NCBI GenBank assembly: GCA_024404655.1 | Contig: JAKSPR010000111.1 | Location: 1 to 8,677, forward strand | Source: Clostridia bacterium | GTDB lineage: Bacteria > Bacillota > Clostridia > Oscillospirales > CAG-272 | DNA: 8,677 nucleotides | Reading direction: 5' to 3' | Shown: one piece after another, positions 1 through 6,679 of the stretch | Layout: each line of letters begins with the position of its first letter | Numbering within the stretch: the first letter of the stretch is position 1 | Position numbers and translations under genes: made by a program | The notes under the pieces: model-generated | What the model saw: the letters and a program-made list of their open reading frames with translations, nothing else | Database searches by the model: none | Told to the model about the DNA's origin: nothing

Positions 1-1360
1 CATCAATAGCCACAAATGTTCCAAAGTTGTCGCTTGTTTCATAAACAGTTCCGCACTCATTGCATTTGCAGGTAACCTTAACATCTTTTGCGCATGCGTC
101 CGTATCGCCAAAAATCACTTCACCGCAAATGAAAGGCTCACCGGCGGGAGACTTTGCCATGGCGCGGGTGTCATTCAGTTCGCGCTCTGCATCCTCAAGC
201 GGAATCATCGCGTCAAGCTGATGTTCAACCTCGGCCTGTGCAGTATGCCAGTCGCCGTGGATCTTTGCGGGATCGGCATGAACAGCACCGTAGTATTCTA
301 CCCATTCCCAGGCAGTCTTCGGCGGCATGGGGATGCACTCATACTGGGAGTGAGCAAGACCGCACTGAATCTCACAATAACGTCCGTCCTGATACTTGCC
401 GCAACCGTCATCACCGGAGAGGAACTCCTGCCACTTGGCACCGCCCTGACCCTGACCCCAGACAAAGAGCTTTCTGCCCTTGAGGCGGGATGTGGAAGTC
501 TGGACAAGGCCGTAACCCTCGGCGTTGATGTGGCTGGTATAATGACGGTGATCGTCGTAGGTCTTGAAGAAATAGTCCACGGCGATGGGGTTATTGGTGG
601 GATAGGAGATATCCGTGTTATTATAGTTCGGAACGGGAACACGGGAAATGAGGCCGCCCACCGGGGTAAACGCATAATCCGCAGGAACGACACAGCGGGC
701 ATTTTTATCGGAGGGAACAGCGATGTTGGACCACCAGTACATGTCAACGGCATCATAGTTCTCGTTGACGACACGCATGCGGCAGTGTAGAAGTCTGGAG
801 TCCTCAGGCAGATAGAAATCCATCTGCTGGGTTACTCCGCGGATACGCTCGTAATTATACATACGGAGCACCGGGCAGCCGATACCGGACTTTTCTGCCG
901 GGATGATAACTGTGAACATGGGGGAGCAGGTGTGAGGATGGTGTCCCGTATAGGCGCCGCAGTTCCACTCAACGCCGCCGGAAGCCCAGGCATTGCGGAG
1001 CGCAAGGTATGCCGGACGGTAAACATGGTTGGAGAATAATAATTCTTTTCCTGCGTCTTTATCAAAGAGAGACCAAAGCTTGCCGCCTGCATTCGGCGCA
1101 AAAGAAGCGCGGAGGTGTTCATTTTCAAGTACAACACCCTCGATGCCGTCCTCGGTCAGTTCTCTGTTATAGCAGTCCTGGCTGCGGTAGGGGAATGTGG
1201 TGCGGACACCTTTATAATTGAGGAACAGACCGTCGTCTTCCTCCGTGGCAAAATCTCCGGCTTCGTCGGGCATCCACATATCATAGAGCAGAGGGAGGGT
1301 GCTCTCTCCGTTCATCTTCACGGCTTTGACAGGCAGTTTTTCTCTTGTGATGGTTGTCAT
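1..1360 (-). CDS. DUF5107 domain protein, N-terminal 453 residues (gene continues past the left edge)
   Basis: The reading frame is open from the start at 1360 to the window edge, so the C-terminus is missing. Motifs typical of DUF5107 are visible in order: AGGKLWSLFDK (91-101), LRNAWASGGVEWN (121-133), YWWSNIAVP (208-216), a Gly-rich WGQGQGGAKWQEF stretch (301-313) and a Gln/Trp-rich block around 330-358 ending WEWVEYYG. Family members have a galactose-mutarotase-like beta-sandwich, often followed by TPR repeats, in proteins of about 1000 residues; the TPR part would lie outside. No signal peptide is present, so a cytoplasmic role in sugar metabolism is inferred; the reaction is not known. 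Residues 412-436 hold five Cys (C412, C423, C431, C433, C436), which is unusual after this domain. Start choice: Met at 1360 has AAAGGA 11 nt upstream. An in-frame ATG 66 nt further up (1426) falls at the expected transcription start and has no ribosome site. Confidence 0.85.
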   Translation of the reverse strand, partial: MTTITREKLPVKAVKMNGESTLPLLYDMWMPDEAGDFATEEDDGLFLNYKGVRTTFPYRSQDCYNRELTEDGIEGVVLENEHLRASFAPNAGGKLWSLFDKDAGKELLFSNHVYRPAYLALRNAWASGGVEWNCGAYTGHHPHTCSPMFTVIIPAEKSGIGCPVLRMYNYERIRGVTQQMDFYLPEDSRLLHCRMRVVNENYDAVDMYWWSNIAVPSDKNARCVVPADYAFTPVGGLISRVPVPNYNNTDISYPTNNPIAVDYFFKTYDDHRHYTSHINAEGYGLVQTSTSRLKGRKLFVWGQGQGGAKWQEFLSGDDGCGKYQDGRYCEIQCGLAHSQYECIPMPPKTAWEWVEYYGAVHADPAKIHGDWHTAQAEVEHQLDAMIPLEDAERELNDTRAMAKSPAGEPFICGEVIFGDTDACAKDVKVTCKCNECGTVYETSDNFGTFVAID

Positions 1361-1430
1361 GGCAGAATTGATCCTTTCTGTATGGTGACCTGCTCCGGTT
1401 TCCGGCTGTGCAGGTTCATTTTTCATGATA

Positions 1431-1459
1431 AGTATAGCACAGAGATTCCGAAATGTCAA
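1431..1459 (-). promoter_or_regulatory. Sigma-A-type promoter of the DUF5107 gene
   Basis: On the minus strand there is a perfect -35 TTGACA (1454-1459), a 17-nt spacer and -10 TATACT (1431-1436). Transcription should begin near 1424, giving a leader of about 64 nt. That leader can fold at 1389-1414 (CCTGC pairing with GCAGG outside, CCGG pairing with CCGG around an AAA loop inside), just upstream of the AAAGGA ribosome site. Confidence 0.8.
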
Positions 1460-1460
1460 T

Positions 1461-1640
1461 GATTCTGTCAGTACCCGGAAAATGTCTTGATGAAAAATAA
1501 GGCGGGAAAGAAAAACGGATATACGGCATGCGGTGAACAGGCGGACATTGCCTTTCCGACAGTACAGCGATCAAAATGATCTGCGTTTTCTATGATTTTG
1601 CTCAGACGGAAACTGATATATTTAAACTGTAAAAGTTTTG
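1461..1640. other. Intergenic stretch between divergent promoters, no gene seen
   Basis: This is the middle of the 377-bp gap between the DUF5107 gene and the kinase-module operon. I see no credible ORF with a ribosome site, no terminator-like stem and no known riboswitch core. The only repeated element noticed is AAACTG at 1610-1615 and again at 1624-1629, 14 nt apart and about 20-40 nt upstream of the plus-strand -35; this could be chance. Confidence 0.5.
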
Positions 1641-1648
1641 ATTTTGCC

Positions 1649-1677
1649 TTGCTTTTTCAGAGAAGATGTGCTATAAT
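1649..1677 (+). promoter_or_regulatory. Extended -10 promoter of the tyrosine-kinase module
   Basis: TTGCTT (1649-1654), 17-nt spacer, TATAAT (1672-1677) preceded by TGC, an extended -10. A second TATAAT lies at 1683-1688 but has no matching -35. The leader to the first gene is about 54 nt, with AAAGGG 11 nt before the start codon at 1738. Confidence 0.75.
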
Positions 1678-1737
1678 TATTATATAATGGTCGTATTTTG
1701 GAACTGACTGAGAAAGACGGAAAGGGTTATTCGATAT

Positions 1738-2484
1738 ATGGACATTCGCAACGACGAAACAGAAATTGACCTGTTGGAACTTGCCAAAGCGCTGTGGCAG
1801 AAAGCATGGATTATTGCCATTGCCTCTGTTGCATGTGCGCTTTTGACGCTGCTTTATTCTGCATTTATGATTACGCCGAAATATCAGGCAAAAACGCTTC
1901 TGTATGTCAATAATGCTGCGCAGAGCACCAGCGGCAACATTACCAGCTCGGATATCAATGCATCCAAAAGCCTTGTTTCTACTTACGGTGTTATTCTGAC
2001 GAGCGAAACCACCATGGACGCTGTGGCAGAGAAAACCGGTCTGCCTTATTCGACTGGTGAGTTGAAAAAAATGGTTGCCACCGCCTCCGTCAACACAACG
2101 GAAGTTCTGCAGGTTACTGTCACCTGCAGTTCCCCTGAGCATGCAGAGCGGATCGCCAATGCGATTGTTGAAATTCTGCCGGGACGGATTACAGAAATTC
2201 TGGAAGGCAGTTCCGTGCGTGTGGTCGAATATGCAAAAGTTCCGAAGAATAGAGTTTCTCCCAATATCTCAAAGAATACCATGCTTGGCTTCCTTGCAGG
2301 TTTTGTCCTGAGCTGTGCAGTCATCTGCGTGATCTATCTGCTGGATGACACGATTCACAACGAAGAATACCTTTCCAAATATTCTGACATTCCTGTCCTT
2401 GCTGCAATTCCCGATTTCCATCAGAAGAAAGCGAAGAAATACGGGTATTACAAATACGGCGATTACGACAGCTACGGCAAGTAA
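1738..2484 (+). CDS. Wzz/CpsC-type polysaccharide chain-length modulator and BY-kinase activator, with Tyr-rich tail
   Basis: This 248-residue membrane protein belongs to the Wzz/CpsC/CapA/YveK group, which sets polysaccharide chain length and activates the partner tyrosine kinase through its cytoplasmic C-terminus. Visible parts: an acidic N-terminal helix (about 5-22), TM1 (about 24-44), an extracellular domain with coiled-coil-like helices, the Pro-containing segment before the second membrane helix (VPKNRVSP, 168-175), TM2 (about 181-202), and the DDTIHNEEYLSKY segment leading to IPVLAAIPD, all in the family order. The cytoplasmic tail is unusual: residues 233-248 contain six Tyr (235, 237, 238, 240, 243, 246) in a Lys/Gly context and begin KKYGYY, the same hexapeptide found in the kinase tail. 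The gene is first in the operon; the kinase starts 33 nt after its stop. The substrate polysaccharide is unknown because no glycosyltransferase genes are adjacent. Confidence 0.9.
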   Translation: MDIRNDETEIDLLELAKALWQKAWIIAIASVACALLTLLYSAFMITPKYQAKTLLYVNNAAQSTSGNITSSDINASKSLVSTYGVILTSETTMDAVAEKTGLPYSTGELKKMVATASVNTTEVLQVTVTCSSPEHAERIANAIVEILPGRITEILEGSSVRVVEYAKVPKNRVSPNISKNTMLGFLAGFVLSCAVICVIYLLDDTIHNEEYLSKYSDIPVLAAIPDFHQKKAKKYGYYKYGDYDSYGK

Positions 2485-2517
2485 ACACAGCGAGATACGA
2501 AAGGAACGGTCATTCAC

Positions 2518-3291
2518 ATGGATAAGAATACGCTCAATCATAAGCCGGAGACGGCAGAAAACGCTGCGCCTGCTGCCAATACAGCTCCCTCTGCATCCGC
2601 AGAAGAGAATCAGTTCGGCGCGAATCTGAATTTCGCTGTCCGCGAGGCTTACAAGCGTCTCAGAACCAATGTTATTTACAGCCTTCCCAAAAAGGAAGAC
2701 AATTCCGGTCTCATCATCGGTGTAACCAGTGCGTTGAAGGGTGAGGGCAAAAGTTCGACTTCCCTGAATCTTGCCTATACTCTGGCAGAAGCCGGCAGTC
2801 AGGTGGCTGTTGTGGAAGCGGACCTCCGTCTGCCCGGTATTTCCTCTCAACTGAAAATCAAGCCGGTTCCGGGTTTGAGTGATTATCTCGTCTCTCCCGG
2901 ATCTCAGACGATTTCCATCCGCCGTGCACCCATCAACAATAATCTTTTCGTCGTTCCCGCAGGTACTTTGCCGCCCAACCCCTCGGAGCTTCTCGGCTCT
3001 CAGCAGATGAGCGCGCTGCTCCGTGCGCTTGCTGGAAAATTTGATTATGTCATCGTTGACCTTCCTCCCATCGGTGCGGTGACGGACGCGCTGATCATTG
3101 CAAAGCAGACAGACGGTATGCTTTTGGTTGTCCGTCAGAACTACGCTCACAAGCGTGCGCTGAACGAAGCTATTCAGCAGCTGAACATTGCGAAGGCTAA
3201 AATTCTCGGTTTTGTCATGAACGATGTCGGCTCCGGAAGCAAGCATTACGGCAAGAAAAAATACGGCTATTATCAGGAATACAGCAAATAA
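2518..3291 (+). CDS. CpsD/CapB/YwqD-type cytoplasmic bacterial tyrosine kinase (BY-kinase)
   Basis: This 257-residue P-loop protein autophosphorylates on a C-terminal Tyr cluster and acts with the CpsC-type protein encoded just upstream. A low-complexity Ala-rich N-terminus (about 1-36) precedes the oligomerisation helix EAYKRLRTN (43-51). Walker A is SALKGEGKSS (71-80; K78), with Lys where Pro is more usual. Walker A' reads VVEADLR (98-104), with Glu100 where most Gram-positive BY-kinases have Asp. Walker B is VIVDLPP (178-184; D181). The tail at 242-257 holds Tyr 244, 249, 251, 252 and 255, the expected phosphorylation cluster. The split layout (separate membrane modulator and kinase) is the Gram-positive arrangement. 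MinD/ParA ATPases are excluded by the RLRTN motif, the Tyr tail and the neighbours. AAAGGA lies 12 nt before the start. Confidence 0.92.
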   Translation: MDKNTLNHKPETAENAAPAANTAPSASAEENQFGANLNFAVREAYKRLRTNVIYSLPKKEDNSGLIIGVTSALKGEGKSSTSLNLAYTLAEAGSQVAVVEADLRLPGISSQLKIKPVPGLSDYLVSPGSQTISIRRAPINNNLFVVPAGTLPPNPSELLGSQQMSALLRALAGKFDYVIVDLPPIGAVTDALIIAKQTDGMLLVVRQNYAHKRALNEAIQQLNIAKAKILGFVMNDVGSGSKHYGKKKYGYYQEYSK

Positions 3292-3299
3292 GTTCTATG

Positions 3300-3332
3300 A
3301 ATCGCCGCCGGTCAACAGCGGCGATTTGTTTT
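3300..3332 (+). terminator. Rho-independent terminator or attenuator between kinase and phosphatase genes
   Basis: A perfect 9-bp stem, AATCGCCGC (3300-3308) with GCGGCGATT (3318-3326), encloses a 9-nt loop and is followed by TTTGTTTT. It starts 8 nt after the kinase stop. I find no convincing promoter between here and the phosphatase start at 3406, so it more likely thins transcription into the phosphatase than ends the operon completely. Confidence 0.8.
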
Positions 3333-3405
3333 GATACATCAAGCGGATTTTTGAGAGAAGGAGTGCGTCCGGACAGAGCTTTATGTCCCGGGACAGGAGA
3401 ACAAG

Positions 3406-4116
3406 ATGGCAAGTCCATATCATTTTGTCGATTTTCATTCGCATATCCTGCCGGGAATTGATGACGGCAGCAAATCCGTGGAAGAAAGCCTTGCAATGCT
3501 TGATCTTGAACGGGAACAGGGCGTCTGTGTTGTCGCAGTGACACCGCATTTCTATGCGATGTCCGACACACCGGAGCATTTTCTGCGGAAGCGTGCAGAA
3601 GCGCTTGGACTTCTTCGGGCTCACATGACATCCCGGATTCCGGCGATCATCCCCGGCGCAGAGGTCTATTATTTTGAAGGAATCGACCAGATGGCAGAGC
3701 TGAATCAGCTCAAACTGTTCAAAACCAACTACCTCCTCCTTGAAATGCCGGACGGGAAATGGACGCCGCGGCGGGTGAAGGATATCCTGGCTCTGCAGCG
3801 CCGGGGTATGAAGGTCACGATGGCGCCCATTGAGCGGTCTGCCGACGATCAGGATCCGGAAGTGCTCAGTCTGCTCCGTCAGCACGGTGTTCTGTTTCAG
3901 GTCAATGCGTCCTTCTTTACCGGACGGAAAACCCAGAAAAAGGCGTTCAGGATGTTGTCGCAGCGGGAAATCGCAGCCATCGGAACGGACACGCACAATC
4001 TGACCTCCCGTGCACCGAATTTCGCGGAGGCGGTCGATGCGATCCGCGGACAGTTCGGGGAAGATGCAGTGATCGCTCTGGAAGCAGCCGGAAAACGGAT
4101 GATTCTGGGAAAATGA
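3406..4116 (+). CDS. CpsB/CapC/YwqE-type PHP-family protein-tyrosine phosphatase, one metal ligand replaced
   Basis: A 236-residue PHP-fold metallo-phosphatase of the type that removes phosphate from BY-kinase tails. Family motifs: FHSH (H11, H13), IDDG (18-21), TPH (H48), GAEVYY (E86), LLEMP (E113) and GTDTHNL (D195, H197), which together form the polynuclear metal site. The conserved A-H-x-E-R motif reads APIER (140-144), with Pro141 at the position of the metal-binding and activity-critical His (His136 of the pneumococcal enzyme, from memory). The spacing from E113 to P141 (28 residues) matches the E108-H136 spacing there. The codon is CCC, one base from CAC. Length and other motifs are normal, so the protein may have reduced or altered activity, or the base may be a sequencing error. 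AGGAGA lies 5 nt before the start. No promoter of its own is evident. Confidence 0.9.
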   Translation: MASPYHFVDFHSHILPGIDDGSKSVEESLAMLDLEREQGVCVVAVTPHFYAMSDTPEHFLRKRAEALGLLRAHMTSRIPAIIPGAEVYYFEGIDQMAELNQLKLFKTNYLLLEMPDGKWTPRRVKDILALQRRGMKVTMAPIERSADDQDPEVLSLLRQHGVLFQVNASFFTGRKTQKKAFRMLSQREIAAIGTDTHNLTSRAPNFAEAVDAIRGQFGEDAVIALEAAGKRMILGK

Positions 4117-4126
4117 TTCTCGGAAA
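4099..4126 (+). repeat. 14-bp tandem duplication across the phosphatase stop codon
   Basis: ATGATTCTGGGAAA (4099-4112) is followed at once by ATGATTCTCGGAAA (4113-4126), differing at one base. The first copy encodes the end of the protein, MILGK then TGA. The second copy, in another frame, also reads MILGK then TAA. This suggests a short slippage duplication that left the C-terminal peptide unchanged. Confidence 0.85.
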
Positions 4127-4145
4127 ATAAACAGAAAATTTTTTT

Positions 4146-4177
4146 ATACCGCAGATAACCGTCTGCGGTATTTTTTT
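4146..4177 (+). terminator. Strong rho-independent terminator after the kinase module
   Basis: A perfect 10-bp stem, ATACCGCAGA (4146-4155) with TCTGCGGTAT (4162-4171), has a 6-nt loop and runs into seven T (4171-4177). It lies 29 nt after the phosphatase stop and separates the module from the holin gene. Confidence 0.93.
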
Positions 4178-4268
4178 GCCCTCTGATTGTGAACAAGAAG
4201 ACACAGACAGTTCAAAACAGATTCAAAAATGCGGTGTTTTCTTTTTCCAAAAACTTGAAAGAAAACGA

Positions 4269-4297
4269 ATGAACCGTATGCAGAGCTGTGGTATAAT
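4269..4297 (+). promoter_or_regulatory. Extended -10 promoter of the holin-family gene
   Basis: TATAAT (4292-4297) is preceded by TGG, an extended -10. The -35 position at 17-nt spacing reads ATGAAC, a weak match. Transcription would start near 4304, giving a leader of about 60 nt. Confidence 0.6.
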
Positions 4298-4364
4298 GCC
4301 GTACAAGGAGCCAGCCGCATTGGGAAAAAACAATGTTTATCAAACGAAAGGAGAGAACCGGATT

Positions 4365-4793
4365 ATGAAAGAAATCTGGAGAGGAATGCAGTTATTGTTT
4401 GCTTTGATCGGTGCATGGATCGGACGGTTTATCGGAGGACTTGACGGGCGTCTCTATGCCCTGATCGTGCTTGTCTGTGTGGATTATGTGACGGGCGTAC
4501 TGTCACCGGTGATCCGGCATGAGCTGTCCAGCTCAGCCGGGTTCCGCGGACTGCTCAAAAAGATGGCGGTCTTTATTCTGGTGGGACTTGCAAACGTGGT
4601 GGATATGAGCGTTTTTGCCTCCCCCGGTGTGCTGCGCATGACGGTGATTTTTTACTATATCTCCAATGAAGGTATTTCCATTCTCGAAAACTATGCAGAG
4701 ATGGGAATGCCGGTACCCGATAAACTGCGCGAGGTTCTGGCACAGATCAGAGAACATGGCATCGGAGCTGACGATCACAGCAAAACAGAATAA
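4365..4793 (+). CDS. Holin-family small membrane protein (phage holin 4 / TcdE-like)
   Basis: This 142-residue protein has the hydrophobic pattern and motifs of the phage_holin_4_1 family: GGLDGRLYALIVLVCVDYVTG (24-44), SSSAGFRGLLKK (55-66) and a conserved end FYYISNEGISILEN (96-109), then MPVPDKL. Hydrophobic segments lie near 8-24, 29-49, 66-86 and 88-105. Holins form membrane lesions that release endolysins; the TcdE-type relatives in Clostridia help export large proteins. Here there is no endolysin, phage structural gene or large exported protein beside it, so its partner is unknown. The start at 4365 is preceded by AAAGGAGAG (4347-4355, 9 nt spacing). Upstream in-frame ATGs are rejected because the -10 box lies within that stretch. 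The gene is monocistronic, between two terminators. Confidence 0.82.
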   Translation: MKEIWRGMQLLFALIGAWIGRFIGGLDGRLYALIVLVCVDYVTGVLSPVIRHELSSSAGFRGLLKKMAVFILVGLANVVDMSVFASPGVLRMTVIFYYISNEGISILENYAEMGMPVPDKLREVLAQIREHGIGADDHSKTE

Positions 4794-4796
4794 GTG

Positions 4797-4833
4797 AAAT
4801 AAACGAGGCACAGATCGCAGGATCTGTGCCTCG
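4797..4833 (-). terminator. Terminator between convergent holin and DUF4838 genes
   Basis: A perfect 13-bp stem, CGAGGCACAGATC (4804-4816) with its complement (4821-4833), has a 4-nt loop. On the minus strand it is followed by TTTATTT (4797-4803), so it works best for the DUF4838 transcript. On the plus strand the stem starts 10 nt after the holin stop, but a good T-run is absent, so termination there is likely weaker. Confidence 0.85.
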
Positions 4834-4854
4834 GATGTTACAGCGCCTTTCTTT

Positions 4855-6609
4855 TTAGAAAATTTCGGGTTCTTCGCTTGTCCAGTGCTCCCAGTATTCG
4901 GTGCCTCGCCACAGACCGTCAAGGAGTGCACGGTGGGTAGTTTCCAGATTGCACCACTCGTCGATACGGGAGAGGTTGTATGCCCGCCAGTCGGAGAAGA
5001 ACTGGTTGATCTCCTCGGGATCGTAAATGTTCTGCAGCATAGCCTTACGCTTCAGACGGATCCAGCGGATGGAGAGACGGTTCTTTTCCACACGCCACAG
5101 GCGGAGCGGATCACCGGCAACGGCTGCTACCGCACGGTCAAAGAGTGCGTCATATTTGTCCAGCATATCCTCGTGGAGAAATCTGTGGAGTGGCTGATCG
5201 TTGAAGCCGACGTGGATGTTTTCTTTTTCGACAGTATCACAGAGCAGATCGAGATACTCCATCAGCGGTTCTGCTGCAGCACCATAGAAATACTCCATGA
5301 ATTCGCGCTTGTGTGCTTCAATATCGCAGTAGGGATCCCAGAGAAGCTTGGAAATCATATAAAGACGAAGTTCGTTGAAGTCGACATTGCCGCGGGAGGC
5401 ACCGCAGGCCTGTTCAAAAATACCCTTGACGTTGTTCTTTACCATGGACTGGACATTGGGCTGGAGTACACGCCAGTTTGGATGCGGAGTTGGGTAATGA
5501 GAGAAGCAGGTGGTATAGTCCCAGATATACATCCGATTGCAGATCTTGCCCCAGTTGCGCAGATCGGTGATGAAGTTGGTTACGGTACCATCGGGATGCT
5601 TGACACAGCGGCTTTCATCATCACAGGTCTCAAAGGGATGGGAGAAGCAGGATTCAATGGAACAGAGACGGACGCAGACATTTTTCCGGGCGCGGACGGT
5701 TTTCGGAACGGGTCTTGTATACTGATAAGCAAGGGTATCGAAAATCACATCCGGGAACTCCGGTTCAAGACGTTCTGCAATGGCGTTGACAAAGTTCAGG
5801 AGAGTACCGGAAGGAGACCCCTCTTTTTCGTCCATGGCACGGCAGGCGTCACACTGGCAGTTACCCATCCAGTCGTTTTGGGAAATGGAGATGAGACGGG
5901 CATCGGGACGCTGTTTCAGCGCTTCGCGGACGGAATTTATGCAGATTTCAAGCACTTCCGGATTGGTCAGACACAGCTGAGTACGTCCGCCGCCGGTGGT
6001 TACGCGCTTGCCGTCCACAAGGGAGAAATATTCGGGATGGGTCTCACCGTAAACGGAGGTAGGGACCATGCGTTCAAAGGTGTGGACGAACCATGCATAG
6101 GGCATATAACCGCCCATGTGAGCGGGAATACGGTGGGAAGCACCGTTGAAGCGGCACTTGACAGAGAAGCGGGCGTTTTGGGTAACATCAGCATAATTGT
6201 GCTCACGATATTCCACCATGGGGATTTTCTTTTCATGCAGACAGGGAATTTCAAGCTCCGGTTTCGTGGGGATTTTTTCGCAGTTGTGGGTAAAGAAACG
6301 ACAGCCGAGAGTTTCCAGAAACTCATAAGCACCGTAGATGACGCCGCGGACACCGCCGGTGATGACAATGCGGTCTCCTTCGGTGTCGATGGTAAAACCA
6401 TCGGTGCCGAGATCGTTTCTGACCTCGGTCAGACGAATGCCGGGTTTGCTTCCGTCATCGGCTTCGATAGCGAAGCTGGCAGCGGTCATACGGTCGAGAT
6501 AATAGCGCAGCTCCTTGGCAGCATACAGAGCAGGAGAATTTCTGTCGCCGACCACGGTGGTATCGAGGAGAATGGCTCCGAGCGTTTTTCTTTCTTTGGC
6601 AAGCAGCAT
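4855..6609 (-). CDS. DUF4838 carbohydrate-type protein (GH20/GH67-like N-domain plus TIM-barrel-like domain)
   Basis: A 584-residue protein with no signal peptide or membrane helix. The N-terminal part (about 20-120) resembles the N-domain of alpha-glucuronidases and GH20 enzymes: NSPALYAAKELRYYLDRM (24-41) and GGVRGVIYGAYEFLETLG (85-102). The DUF4838 core follows, with the diagnostic SISQNDWMGNCQCDAC (241-256) and GTLLNFVNAIAERL (268-281), then Trp/Tyr-rich strands such as IWDYTTCFSHYP (362-373) and FEQACGASRG (398-407); the C-terminus is helical. DUF4838 proteins are thought to be glycoside hydrolases or relatives, but I cannot name the substrate or the catalytic acids. Start choice: the ATG at 6630 has no ribosome site, while the second Met (6609) has AGAAAGGA 10 nt upstream, the same element used by the DUF5107 gene. 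The CQC..C cluster is a family feature. Confidence 0.85.
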   Translation of the reverse strand: MLLAKERKTLGAILLDTTVVGDRNSPALYAAKELRYYLDRMTAASFAIEADDGSKPGIRLTEVRNDLGTDGFTIDTEGDRIVITGGVRGVIYGAYEFLETLGCRFFTHNCEKIPTKPELEIPCLHEKKIPMVEYREHNYADVTQNARFSVKCRFNGASHRIPAHMGGYMPYAWFVHTFERMVPTSVYGETHPEYFSLVDGKRVTTGGGRTQLCLTNPEVLEICINSVREALKQRPDARLISISQNDWMGNCQCDACRAMDEKEGSPSGTLLNFVNAIAERLEPEFPDVIFDTLAYQYTRPVPKTVRARKNVCVRLCSIESCFSHPFETCDDESRCVKHPDGTVTNFITDLRNWGKICNRMYIWDYTTCFSHYPTPHPNWRVLQPNVQSMVKNNVKGIFEQACGASRGNVDFNELRLYMISKLLWDPYCDIEAHKREFMEYFYGAAAEPLMEYLDLLCDTVEKENIHVGFNDQPLHRFLHEDMLDKYDALFDRAVAAVAGDPLRLWRVEKNRLSIRWIRLKRKAMLQNIYDPEEINQFFSDWRAYNLSRIDEWCNLETTHRALLDGLWRGTEYWEHWTSEEPEIF

Positions 6610-6629
6610 AAGAATACGTTCCTTTCTCA

Positions 6630-6679
6630 TTCTGTTGTGGATTTTGGGGGATATCCTTTTCCCTCATTATACAACAGAA
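6630..6679. repeat. 9-bp inverted repeat at the DUF4838 promoter, possible operator
   Basis: TTCTGTTGT (6630-6638) and ACAACAGAA (6671-6679) are perfect inverted copies with a 32-nt spacer, 41 bp centre to centre (about four helical turns). One arm abuts the -10 box and lies in the -35/-10 spacer; the other is in the leader. Because one arm is upstream of the transcription start, the pair cannot form an RNA hairpin, so a protein-binding site is the better explanation. Confidence 0.5.

Noticed and set aside
221..790. Plus-strand frame of 189 codons opposite the DUF5107 gene
   Set aside because: The minus strand encodes clear DUF5107 motifs over the same bases; this frame has no ribosome site and a low-complexity Val/Ile-rich translation.
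2269..3246. Minus-strand frame of 325 codons opposite the kinase module
   Set aside because: It is antisense to the BY-kinase, whose Walker motifs are clear, and it has no start signals.
3298..3462. Small plus-strand ORF of 54 codons bridging the kinase-phosphatase gap
   Set aside because: It starts inside the terminator hairpin region, has no ribosome site and overlaps the phosphatase in another frame.
4176..4364. 63-codon N-terminal extension of the holin frame
   Set aside because: It would contain the -10 box of the gene and has no ribosome site, whereas 4365 has AAAGGAGAG at good spacing.
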